Source: Vibrio atlanticus (GTDB lineage Bacteria; Pseudomonadota; Gammaproteobacteria; Enterobacterales; Vibrionaceae). Taken from it: 64,000 bases of DNA. Below are positions 43,727 to 51,405 of this stretch, in pieces. Numbering within the stretch: the stretch's first letter is position 1; the number at the start of each line of letters is the position of its first letter. The stretch covers positions 992,001-1,056,000 of the forward strand of contig NZ_AP025461.1 in the NCBI RefSeq assembly GCF_024347315.1. Direction: 5' to 3'. The notes beneath the pieces were generated by a model. That model had not been told where the DNA came from. It did no database searches and saw only the letters and a program-made list of their open reading frames with translations. A program made the translations under genes and the position numbers.

Positions 43727-43829
43727 CGTATTCACTCTGTTAAATAAGAATTATTTTCAATAATGCTAATTTATTCAGGGTTTGGTTGGAAGTTGATTTT
43801 TACATCACACATGTGAATTAAAAGGGTTC

Positions 43830-43843
43830 TTGTGTTAGATCAA
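43830..43843 (-). promoter_or_regulatory. FNR-like half-conserved box upstream of pseudoazurin
   Basis: On the minus strand TTGAT-CTAA-CACAA; the first half is a perfect FNR half-site, the second matches poorly. It lies about 105 bp upstream of the pseudoazurin start. Confidence 0.35.
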
Positions 43844-44019
43844 GCAAACAAACCGATGACCCAAGCTATAAACTGAATTCATCACGACATTAAAGGGCGA
43901 ACAGCTTTGTTTACATTCCGAATAGGTAGGAGTGGTTTTCACAATTACACATAGTTTTTCACGCAAACGGTGTTCTACATGTATTTATAGTCTTCTATAT
44001 ATATTTGTAAGAACCTAAA

Positions 44020-44034
44020 TGAAAATGATTGTCA
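44020..44034. promoter_or_regulatory. Fur-like box upstream of nirB
   Basis: TGAAAATGATTGTCA fits the 7-1-7 Fur motif TGATAATnATTATCA with one mismatch in each half, and sits in a wider inverted repeat AAATGA / TCATTT. Lies 259 bp upstream of nirB. Confidence 0.55.
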
Positions 44035-44183
44035 TTTACTTACGTTATTGGTAACCTATTGTGAAACTTTACAACATTCCGCTCAATGCACTGAAGTGTA
44101 TATAAAATCCCGCTAAACCCTATCTAAACTGTGGTTATTCGTTTGCTTTGCTTGTTAATTAAGCATATCTACCTCTTTTGTTC

Positions 44184-44198
44184 TACCCCTTTAGGGTA
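44184..44198. promoter_or_regulatory. TACCC/GGGTA palindrome, possible NarP-like site
   Basis: TACCCCTTTAGGGTA is a strong inverted repeat of the NarL/NarP heptamer type, but the spacing is one base short of the standard 7-2-7 arrangement. Confidence 0.35.
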
Positions 44199-44212
44199 GT
44201 TTGTTTTCGTAA

Positions 44213-44226
44213 TTGATTTACATCAT
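44213..44226 (+). promoter_or_regulatory. FNR box upstream of nirB
   Basis: TTGATTTACATCAT matches TTGAT-N4-ATCAA with one mismatch. It lies about 67 bp ahead of the nirB start, suited to activation of a nitrite reductase at low oxygen. Confidence 0.65.
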
Positions 44227-44292
44227 ATTTTCATTTTCTTTCATAATTCATTATTCGCTCAGTTAAGAAATATATAACCTTCAGGAATTCTT

Positions 44293-46851
44293 ATGAGCAA
44301 GATGAAGCTAGTCGTAATCGGTAACGGGATGGTCGGTCATCGCTATATCGAAGATTTAGTCGAGAAGACAGATGTTGCAAACATGGACATCACGGTGTTC
44401 TGTGAAGAACCACGTGTTGCGTATGACCGTGTGCACCTTTCTTCTTACTTTTCACACCATACTGCAGATGAACTTTCTTTGGTAAAAGAAGGCTTCTACG
44501 AGAAACACGGCATCAACATGCTGATCGGTGAACGTGCTATCAACGTTAACCGTGAAAAGAAAACAGTTTACTCAAGCACGGGTCGTGAAATTCAATACGA
44601 CAAACTTGTTCTTGCGACTGGTTCTTTCCCGTTTGTACCGCCAATTAAAGGCCACGAAGGTAAAGACTGTTTTGTTTACCGTACTATCGAAGACTTAAAA
44701 GCTATCGAAGCGACGGCTAAGAATTCTAAATCTGGTGTTGTTGTTGGTGGTGGTCTACTTGGTCTTGAAGCGGCTGGTGCACTAAAGGCATTAGGTGTGA
44801 CGACTCACGTTGTAGAGTTTGCTCCCAAGCTTATGGCAGAGCAGCTTGATCTTGCTGGTGGTAATCAACTTCGTCAAAAAATCGAACGTATGGGCGTAAA
44901 CGTTCATACAAGTAAGAACACGCTTGAAATTGCTCCTGAAGGCACTGAAGCTCGTAACGTAATGCGTTTTGCAGACGGTACAGAGCTAGAAACTGATTTC
45001 ATCGTATTCTCTGCTGGTATTCGCCCACAAGACAAACTTGCTCGTCAAATGGGCCTAGGTATTGCGCCTCGCGGTGGTATCGAGATTAACGATCACTGTC
45101 AAACGACAGACAAAGATATCTACGCTATCGGCGAGTGTGCATCTTGGAACCAAACATTCTACGGTCTAGTGGCCCCTGGTTACAAAATGGCGACCGTTGC
45201 GGTTGACCACGTTGTTGGTAACGAAAGCACATTTGAAGGTGCAGACATGTCTGCGAAGCTTAAGCTTCTGGGCGTGAAAGTAGGTTCTATCGGTGATGCT
45301 AACGGCCGCACTCCAGGTTGTAAGAGCTACGTTTACCAAAACGAAGAACAAGAAATTTACAAGCGACTAATCGTTTCTGAAGACAACAAGAAGCTGCTTG
45401 GCGCGGTAATGGTCGGTGATACGTCTGACTATGGTGATCTTCTTCAGCTAATGCTGAATGAAATCGACCTGCCAGAGCATCCAGATGCATTGATTCTTCC
45501 TGCTCACGCGGGTGCTGAAAAGCCAACACTTGGCGCGGATTCTCTTCCTGAGTCTGCTGTTATCTGTTCTTGTTTCGATGTAACTAAAGGCAAGATTGCA
45601 CAAGCCGTTGCTGAAGGTCACCACACCATTGGTGATATCAAAGCAGTAACTGGTGCTGGTACTGGCTGTGGTGGTTGTATTCCACTTGTGACTTCAGTAC
45701 TGAACGCTGAACTTGCTAAAGCCGGTATTGAAGTGAAGAACGACGTATGTGAGCACTTTGCTTACTCTCGCCAAGAGCTTTTCCACTTGATTCGTATCGA
45801 AGAAATCAAAACATTCGATGAGTTACTAGAGAAATACGGTAAAGGCTACGGCTGTGAAGTATGTAAGCCTCTAGCGGGTTCTATTCTTGCTTCTTGCTGG
45901 GGTGAGCACATCCTTAAGCCTGAGCTAGTGAAACTGCATGATACCAACGATAACTTCCTAGGTAACATCCAAAAAGACGGTACTTACTCTGTTATCCCTC
46001 GTATGGCGGGTGGTGAAGTAACGCCTCAAGCACTAAGCGTTCTTGCTGATGTAGCGGCTGAATACAACCTTTACACCAAGATCACAGGTGCTCAGCGTAT
46101 CGGTCTATTCGGTGCTCAAAAAGATGACTTACCAGCAATATGGAAGAAGTTAGTTGCTGCGGGCTACGAAACAGGTCAAGCGTACGCGAAGGCGCTACGT
46201 ATGGCTAAGACATGTGTCGGTTCAACTTGGTGTCGTTACGGCGTTCAAGATTCAGTTGGCCTAGGTGTGATGATCGAGAACCGTTACAAAGGCATCCGTA
46301 CTCCTCATAAGATGAAGTTTGGTGTGTCTGGCTGTACTCGTGAGTGTGCTGAAGCTCAAGGTAAAGACTTAGGTATTATCGCGACTGACGCAGGTTGGAA
46401 CATGTACGTATGTGGTAACGGTGGTATGAAGCCTCGTCACGCAGACTTACTTGCAAGCGACCTAGACCAAGAAACGCTGATCAAATACATCGACCGTTTC
46501 ATGATGTTCTACATCCGCTCGGCTGCGCCACTACAACGTACTTCGGTATGGATGGACAACCTAGAAGGTGGTGTCGATTACCTACGTGAAGTGATTGTCG
46601 ACAACAAGCTTGGCATCAATGACCAACTTGAAGCGGACGTAGCTGGCCTTGTGGGTAACTTTGCTTGTGAGTGGACTGACACTATCAACGACGAAGCTCA
46701 ACTTAAGCGCTTCTCACACTTCATCAATGCTGATGACCGTGATGAAAACGTTGTGTTTGTTGACGATGGCCGTGAACAACACCGCCCAGCAACATTCACA
46801 GAAAAACACCCAGAAGCGAAGGGCGACATCCTTCACGTTGAACTGGTTTAA
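44293..46851 (+). CDS. nirB: NADH-dependent nitrite reductase, large subunit
   Basis: Cytoplasmic enzyme reducing nitrite to ammonium with NADH, 852 residues. Order: FAD/NAD(P)-binding pyridine-disulphide fold (VVIGNGMVGHRYIEDL, GGGLLGLEAAGALK, DIYAIGECASW), a bacterioferritin-associated ferredoxin-like [2Fe-2S] domain (CSCFDVTKGK, GAGTGCGGCIP), and the sirohaem/[4Fe-4S] sulphite-reductase repeat (KTCVGSTWCRYG, KFGVSGCTRECAEAQGKD). Full family length. nirD follows after 15 bp, then a nitrite channel, then a sirohaem-forming methyltransferase. FNR and Fur-like sites precede it. Confidence 0.95.
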   Translation: MSKMKLVVIGNGMVGHRYIEDLVEKTDVANMDITVFCEEPRVAYDRVHLSSYFSHHTADELSLVKEGFYEKHGINMLIGERAINVNREKKTVYSSTGREIQYDKLVLATGSFPFVPPIKGHEGKDCFVYRTIEDLKAIEATAKNSKSGVVVGGGLLGLEAAGALKALGVTTHVVEFAPKLMAEQLDLAGGNQLRQKIERMGVNVHTSKNTLEIAPEGTEARNVMRFADGTELETDFIVFSAGIRPQDKLARQMGLGIAPRGGIEINDHCQTTDKDIYAIGECASWNQTFYGLVAPGYKMATVAVDHVVGNESTFEGADMSAKLKLLGVKVGSIGDANGRTPGCKSYVYQNEEQEIYKRLIVSEDNKKLLGAVMVGDTSDYGDLLQLMLNEIDLPEHPDALILPAHAGAEKPTLGADSLPESAVICSCFDVTKGKIAQAVAEGHHTIGDIKAVTGAGTGCGGCIPLVTSVLNAELAKAGIEVKNDVCEHFAYSRQELFHLIRIEEIKTFDELLEKYGKGYGCEVCKPLAGSILASCWGEHILKPELVKLHDTNDNFLGNIQKDGTYSVIPRMAGGEVTPQALSVLADVAAEYNLYTKITGAQRIGLFGAQKDDLPAIWKKLVAAGYETGQAYAKALRMAKTCVGSTWCRYGVQDSVGLGVMIENRYKGIRTPHKMKFGVSGCTRECAEAQGKDLGIIATDAGWNMYVCGNGGMKPRHADLLASDLDQETLIKYIDRFMMFYIRSAAPLQRTSVWMDNLEGGVDYLREVIVDNKLGINDQLEADVAGLVGNFACEWTDTINDEAQLKRFSHFINADDRDENVVFVDDGREQHRPATFTEKHPEAKGDILHVELV

Positions 46852-46866
46852 TTGGGAGACGACATC

Positions 46867-47190
46867 ATGGCATTTACCAAAGTTTGTAAGATCGAAGACA
46901 TTATTCCAGGTACCGGTGTTTGTGCGTTGGTTGGTGGTGAGCAAGTTGCTATTTTCCGCCCAACTAAAGCCGAAGAAGTGTTCGCTATTAGTAACACTGA
47001 CCCGTTTTTTCAATCAAACGTTTTATCTCGCGGTTTAACGGTTGAGCACAAAGGTGAGCTTTGGGTGGCAAGCCCACTTAAGAAGCAACGCTTTAACCTA
47101 GCAACAGGTGTGTGCATGGAAGACGAGAGCTTCAGTGTAAAAGCGTATAAAGCTCGCGTTACTAAAGGTGCTGTAGAAGTTTCAGTATAG
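46867..47190 (+). CDS. nirD: Nitrite reductase, small subunit
   Basis: Rieske-like small subunit of NADH nitrite reductase, 107 residues (MAFTKVCKIEDIIPGTGVCA). As usual for NirD the fold is Rieske-type but the Cys/His cluster ligands are missing. The ATG at 46867 has GGGAG eight bases ahead; earlier non-ATG codons are ignored. Confidence 0.92.
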   Translation: MAFTKVCKIEDIIPGTGVCALVGGEQVAIFRPTKAEEVFAISNTDPFFQSNVLSRGLTVEHKGELWVASPLKKQRFNLATGVCMEDESFSVKAYKARVTKGAVEVSV

Positions 47191-47194
47191 TTAG

Positions 47195-47236
47195 TTCGAA
47201 ACCATAGCTAGTGCGAAACCATAGCTAGTTCGAAAC
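47195..47236. repeat. 17-bp tandem repeat after nirD
   Basis: TTCGAAACCATAGCTAG (47195-47211), TGCGAAACCATAGCTAG (47212-47228) and a partial third copy TTCGAAAC. Intergenic, within the nir operon. Confidence 0.8.
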
Positions 47237-47365
47237 TTCGACACAGTTACTTAGCAAGATTTGATAGATCAAGGGTTCTAGTTATCGACATTGCCTTAAT
47301 TCGGCAATTAGAACCTTTTCCTATCCGATTTCAACTTTTAATTTTAACTTTTTAAGGACAATCTT

Positions 47366-48181
47366 ATGTCTACTGATTTTAAACCAGCAGAATTCGTTCA
47401 AACAATGATCGATGTAGGTGAAGCGAAAACGAAAACAGGTACTCGCGATCTTCTGATTCGAAGCACAATGGCAGGCATCATTCTTTCTCTTGCTGTTGTT
47501 GTGGCAATCACGACTATTGTGCAAACCGGCATTGGTATTGTTGGCGCTCTTGTGTTCCCTGTGGGCTTCGTCATTCTAAGTGTAATGGGCTATGACCTAG
47601 TAACAGGTGTATTTGGTCTTGCTCCTTTAGCGAAATTTGATAACCGTCCAGGTATTACTTGGGGTCGTATTTTACGTTGTTGGGGTCTTGTTGGTCTTGG
47701 TAACCTTATCGGTTCTTTAATTGTTGCAGTGTTAGTGGCAATTTCACTTACAGGTAACTTCTCTTTAGAACCAAACGCAGTTGCTCAAAAGTTCATTGCT
47801 GTTTCTACAGGTCGAAGCCTAGGGTTTGAAAACATGGGCATGGACGGCTGGATCACATGTTTCGTGCGCGGCATCTTCTGTAACCTAATGGTTTGTCTAG
47901 GTGTGATTGGTAACATGACTGCACGTACAGTTGCTGGTCGTGTAGCAATGATGTGGTTCCCGATCTTCATCTTCTTCGCACTTGTATTTGAGCATACAGT
48001 TGTAAACATGTTCCTATTCCCACTGGGTATGATTCTTGGCGCTGACTTCGGTATCGCGACATGGTTGAACTTCAACCTTATCCCAACAATCTTAGGTAAC
48101 ATCGTTGGTGGCCTACTGTTAACGTGTGTTCCTCTATACCTGACTCATGCTAAAACAGCTCCTTCTCTAGGCGCGAAGTAA
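47366..48181 (+). CDS. nirC: Formate/nitrite transporter family channel (probable NirC)
   Basis: Pentameric FNT channel of 271 residues with six hydrophobic helices (MAGIILSLAVVVAITTIV, ALVFPVGFVILSVMGYDLVTG, WGLVGLGNLIGSLIVAVLVAI, CFVRGIFCNLMVCLGVIGNM, MWFPIFIFFALVFEHTVVNM, ILGNIVGGLLLTCVPLYLT). FNT hallmarks are GNLIGS and the FEHTVVNM central His. Placed after nirBD it most likely admits nitrite and exports excess; formate channels are close relatives. Expressed with nir, or from its own promoter, as 175 bp separate it from nirD. Terminator at 48212-48241. Confidence 0.85.
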   Translation: MSTDFKPAEFVQTMIDVGEAKTKTGTRDLLIRSTMAGIILSLAVVVAITTIVQTGIGIVGALVFPVGFVILSVMGYDLVTGVFGLAPLAKFDNRPGITWGRILRCWGLVGLGNLIGSLIVAVLVAISLTGNFSLEPNAVAQKFIAVSTGRSLGFENMGMDGWITCFVRGIFCNLMVCLGVIGNMTARTVAGRVAMMWFPIFIFFALVFEHTVVNMFLFPLGMILGADFGIATWLNFNLIPTILGNIVGGLLLTCVPLYLTHAKTAPSLGAK

Positions 48182-48497
48182 TACGGTAAACGTAAGTTAG
48201 TATGAGATTGAAAGCCCCAACAACGTGTTTGGGGCTTTTTTAGTTTGAAAGCTGTCAGTGTATTCTCGGGCAGACAACATTTTAGTTATCATAGATGCGT
48301 TGTTTGCTATTGAGCAAAACATCCGCAATAGATTGTTTTGTTATAATTATTTCTATCTTCGTTAGTATTTAGACTGAATATTTATTTCAACACCTGATAG
48401 TCTAAGAGTTAAGGATTTTGATAAGTCATCATGAATACAGTGACTTATCACATAGATTGAAGCTTGAGATAAAACAAGCAAACCTTCGGAGCGCAGA
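48182..48497. other. Terminator and leader between the nirC and cobA-like genes
   Basis: 316 bp. It contains the terminator listed next; the remaining sequence up to the methyltransferase is A/T-rich and presumably contains its promoter, with no box recognised. RBS CGGAG precedes the next start. Confidence 0.4.
48212..48241 (+). terminator. Terminator downstream of nirC
   Basis: AAGCCCCAA pairs with TTGGGGCTT over a short loop, followed by a T-run of six. Confidence 0.88.
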
Positions 48498-49274
48498 ATG
48501 TCAGAAGTATCGTCATCGAATGTTAAAGAAGTAAGCAATGGATTTGTTTCATTGGTAGGTGCAGGTCCGGGCGACCCAGACTTACTTACACTAAAAGCCG
48601 CACGAGTGATTCAACAAGCAGACGTTTTGGTTTATGACCGCTTGGTATCAAAAGATATCTTAGCGATGGCTAATCCAGAAGCTGAAATGTTGTATGTGGG
48701 TAAGAAGCTCGATCATCACTGCGTACCACAAGATCAGATCAACCAACTATTGGTGACCAAAGCCCAAGAACACAAGCACGTTGTGCGTCTAAAAGGTGGT
48801 GATTCGTTTATCTTTGGCCGTGGTGGCGAAGAGTGCGAAACGTTAGCTGAGAATGACGTGAGATTTGAAGTGATTCCTGGCATTACTGCAGCCGCAGGAG
48901 CGACCGCATATGCGGGAATTCCATTGACTCACCGTGACCACGCGCAAAGCGTACAGTTTATTACGGGTCATTTGAAGAAAGATGGCGAAGATATTGACTG
49001 GCGTTCTCTTGCTCAACACAATCACACGATCGTGTTTTACATGGGCTTGAAAGAGAGTCCGAATATTCAGAAGAATTTACTCGATAACGGGATGCGAGAA
49101 GACATGCCAGTTGCGATTATCGAAAATGGCACTCGCCAAGAGCAGAAAGTGTTTAGAGGTGGGCTACGTGACCTAGCTGATCTTGCTGGCGTTGCAAAGA
49201 GTCCTGCACTGATTGTGGTTGGAAGTGTTGCTCAGCTCCATGAAAAACTGGCTTGGTTTAACAAGCAAGCTTAA
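48498..49274 (+). CDS. cobA: Uroporphyrinogen-III C-methyltransferase (SUMT)
   Basis: S-adenosylmethionine-dependent enzyme making precorrin-2, the first step to sirohaem (and cobalamin). The 258-residue protein contains the SUMT signatures VSLVGAGPGDPDLLTLKAARVIQQADVLVYDRL (in part), VRLKGGDSFIFGRGGEE, IPGITAAAGATAYAGIPLTHRD and ENGTRQEQKVFRG. It corresponds to the C-terminal part of CysG, without the oxidase/chelatase. Placed after nirBDC it supplies the sirohaem for NirB. Confidence 0.92.
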   Translation: MSEVSSSNVKEVSNGFVSLVGAGPGDPDLLTLKAARVIQQADVLVYDRLVSKDILAMANPEAEMLYVGKKLDHHCVPQDQINQLLVTKAQEHKHVVRLKGGDSFIFGRGGEECETLAENDVRFEVIPGITAAAGATAYAGIPLTHRDHAQSVQFITGHLKKDGEDIDWRSLAQHNHTIVFYMGLKESPNIQKNLLDNGMREDMPVAIIENGTRQEQKVFRGGLRDLADLAGVAKSPALIVVGSVAQLHEKLAWFNKQA

Positions 49275-49291
49275 GTGATTGATGATCAAGC

Positions 49292-49347
49292 TTAGCTTGT
49301 TAGCTTGTTAGCTTGTTAGCTTGTTAGCTTGTTAGCTTGTTAGCTTG
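49292..49347. repeat. 8-bp tandem repeat, seven copies of TTAGCTTG
   Basis: Seven perfect TTAGCTTG copies, intergenic; the period is not a multiple of three. A second array follows directly. Confidence 0.9.
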
Positions 49348-49348
49348 G

Positions 49349-49376
49349 TTGATGGTTGATGGTTGATGGTTGATGG
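49349..49376. repeat. 7-bp tandem repeat, four copies of TTGATGG
   Basis: Four perfect copies immediately after the 8-bp array, separated by one base. Two unlike microsatellites side by side. Confidence 0.9.
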
Positions 49377-49418
49377 TTGTTTGCTTGATGGTTAACCAAA
49401 GGCTTAGCTGACCAAGAA

Positions 49419-50015
49419 TCAAATACTGCAGCGGCTACTCTGTCGCTGCATTTCTTGTTGGCGCATGGGCATTTCGTCAATAATATTGGTGATTAAACTC
49501 CAATCGGTTTTACCACTCCACCTGTGTTTCTCTTTCCCGTCTTTGCCAATCAACACGGCAGTGTGTGAACCTTTGGGTATTCCATAACTGTTAGTCACTG
49601 CATCCAAATTAAACTCTTCAACTAACCATGCAGGAACGGTGTAGCCGCTTTCGGCGATGACCATGATAACTACATCTCGCTCGTCCAATTGACAATTGTT
49701 AATCAAGACTTCATTGAGAAACTCTTTTACGATCGAATCATCTGTTGGAGCGAAATAAATAACACTGCGGTGTGGCAGAGCTTTGGAATGAGAGTAGGCT
49801 GGGTAGGCGTGTAACGAGTTGACTGACAGAATCATAAACATAACCGTGCTTGTTATTAAAGCGTTCAGTGTTTTGGAAATTACGTTTGTTACCGATGCCT
49901 TAGTTATCGCTGCCTTAGTTATGGCTGCGTTAGCTATTGCCGCGCAGCAACGTCTCAATACTGAGTCAATGGTGTCGCTGCCAAGGCATGATCTGATTAT
50001 TTGTCGGTACTGCAT
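49419..50015 (-). CDS. DUF4174-domain protein with a repetitive N-terminus
   Basis: Probable periplasmic protein of 198 residues. A hydrophobic segment at ~45-70 (ISKTLNALITSTVMFMILSVNSLHAYP) should anchor or export it. The following ~110 residues (RSVIYFAPTDDSIVKEFLNEV, LDERDVVIMVIAESGY, GSHTAVLIGKDGKEKHRW) fit DUF4174, a thioredoxin-fold-like family of unknown role. Before the hydrophobic segment lies an Ala/Thr stretch AIANAAITKAAITKASVT that looks like slipped short repeats. The start ATG at 50015 is preceded by AAGGTGG. Confidence 0.7.
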   Translation of the reverse strand: MQYRQIIRSCLGSDTIDSVLRRCCAAIANAAITKAAITKASVTNVISKTLNALITSTVMFMILSVNSLHAYPAYSHSKALPHRSVIYFAPTDDSIVKEFLNEVLINNCQLDERDVVIMVIAESGYTVPAWLVEEFNLDAVTNSYGIPKGSHTAVLIGKDGKEKHRWSGKTDWSLITNIIDEMPMRQQEMQRQSSRCSI

Positions 50016-50185
50016 GTTCCACCTTCCTCGATAAACCCAAACAAGCTCTAAGTTAATGGCAACTACGTTAAGCCAATAACAACTACGTTAAGCATAGCTA
50101 ATGAGTTCATTTTTATTAAAGAAAGCGACTCGCATTTTAGAAGTGAATAGAATAGGGTATACGGAAAATCTAAAGGTATGAATTT

Positions 50186-50659
50186 ATGGAAAACATAGCA
50201 ATTTTGGTCGACGTTCAGAACGTTTACTATACAACACGTGATAAATACCGTTCTAACTTCGACTATAACCAGTTTTGGTATGTTGCCACGGAAGGACGTA
50301 ACGTTGTCGAAGCCAATGCTTACGCAATCTCAAGCCAAGATCCTAAACAGCGCCAATTCCACCATATCCTTCGTGGTGTTGGTTTTAATGTGAAGCTAAA
50401 ACCGTTTATTCAGCGTCGTGATGGTAGCGCCAAAGGGGATTGGGATGTCGGTATCGCGTTAGACGCGATAGAGCTTGCGGAGACGGTTGATACGATTGTT
50501 TTGGTATCAGGAGACGGTGATTTTGAAATCTTGGTAGAGCGAATCAAAGAGCGTTTTGGAAAGCCTGTTGAAGTGTATGGCGTTCCTGGGTTAACAGCTC
50601 AAAATCTTATCGATTCTGCCTCAAAATTTGTACCGATTGAAAAAGATTTTCTTCTATAG
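50186..50659 (+). CDS. NYN-domain (LabA-like) putative RNase
   Basis: Predicted PIN-like nuclease, 157 residues. The NYN hallmarks are present: IAILVDVQNVYY (first Asp), GDWDVGIALDAIELAE (central acidic pair) and IVLVSGDGDFEILVERI (SGDGDF). Family members are metal-dependent ribonucleases or related proteins. Monocistronic, no partner visible. Start ATG with AAAGG ahead. Confidence 0.85.
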   Translation: MENIAILVDVQNVYYTTRDKYRSNFDYNQFWYVATEGRNVVEANAYAISSQDPKQRQFHHILRGVGFNVKLKPFIQRRDGSAKGDWDVGIALDAIELAETVDTIVLVSGDGDFEILVERIKERFGKPVEVYGVPGLTAQNLIDSASKFVPIEKDFLL

Positions 50660-50739
50660 AGGAAATCACGCACTTTATAATTGAAATCAATAATAACGAT
50701 AATTAGAATGCAAACAGTTCTTATTTATCGGTGTGTGAA

Positions 50740-51405
50740 ATGTCTCGTGTTTTAGTTGTTGATGATGATATTCAGTTGTGTGAGTTACTGGGTGAAGTGT
50801 TGGAAAATGAAGGGTATCACGTTGATACCGTTCATTGCGGTGAATCAGCTCTAGAGTTTATTCAATCAAATCCTGTTGATTTAGTCTTACTCGATGTGAT
50901 GCTCCCCAATTTAAGTGGTATTCAAGTCGCTAGACGTATTTGTCAGCGTTTTGCTACTCCTATCCTTATGCTAACTGCGCTTAATGACGATGCCTCCATG
51001 CTAGATGGCTATCAAGCCGGGGCAGATCAATACATCGCTAAGCCTTTCAATGTTCCTGAGCTTTTGACCCGGATTAAGGTGATCTTACGCCGGGTTGGGT
51101 TTGAGCGACAAAGACAATCAATGGCTTCATCTAATCAAGGTTTGTGCGAGCAACTTACCCGTTTACCTTTAACGGGCACTGAAAAAGAGTTGCTCGATTA
51201 TCTGATCAAAAATAATGGCATCGTTGTATCAAAATCTGACTTGCAAATACATGTCTTGAAGAAAGAGCTGTGTCCATTCGACCGTAATCTAGATATGCAT
51301 ATCAGCAATATACGTCGAAAATTGGTGCAGGCTGGCTTATCAAAGCAACATATTAAAACTGTGCGCGGTCAAGGCTACAGCTACCTAGAGTCGGTAGGAG
51401 TATGA
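50740..51405 (+). CDS. OmpR/PhoB-family response regulator (CpxR-like)
   Basis: Transcription factor of 221 residues. Receiver domain: VLVVDDD at the start, phosphoacceptor Asp in VLLDVMLPN, Thr in LMLTA and Lys in YIAKPF. C-terminal winged helix: LTGTEKELLDYLIKNNG, DRNLDMHISNIRRKL, IKTVRGQGYSYLE. Overall resemblance is to CpxR. The stop overlaps the sensor kinase start by ATGA, so they are coupled. The ATG at 50740 is the likely start rather than the GTG nine bases earlier. Confidence 0.85.
   Translation: MSRVLVVDDDIQLCELLGEVLENEGYHVDTVHCGESALEFIQSNPVDLVLLDVMLPNLSGIQVARRICQRFATPILMLTALNDDASMLDGYQAGADQYIAKPFNVPELLTRIKVILRRVGFERQRQSMASSNQGLCEQLTRLPLTGTEKELLDYLIKNNGIVVSKSDLQIHVLKKELCPFDRNLDMHISNIRRKLVQAGLSKQHIKTVRGQGYSYLESVGV

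Larger units (their letters stand above)
43727..44292. other. Divergent control region, pseudoazurin / nirB
   Basis: 566 bp with no gene but several candidate regulator sites, listed separately: an FNR-like box near the pseudoazurin gene, a Fur-like box, a TACCC/GGGTA palindrome and an FNR box near nirB. Confidence 0.5.

Noticed and set aside
44184..44198. Canonical NarL/NarP 7-2-7 site
   Set aside because: The palindrome is one base short; listed only as a low-confidence site.
49292..49376. CRISPR array
   Set aside because: Repeats are 7-8 bp, contiguous and without spacers.
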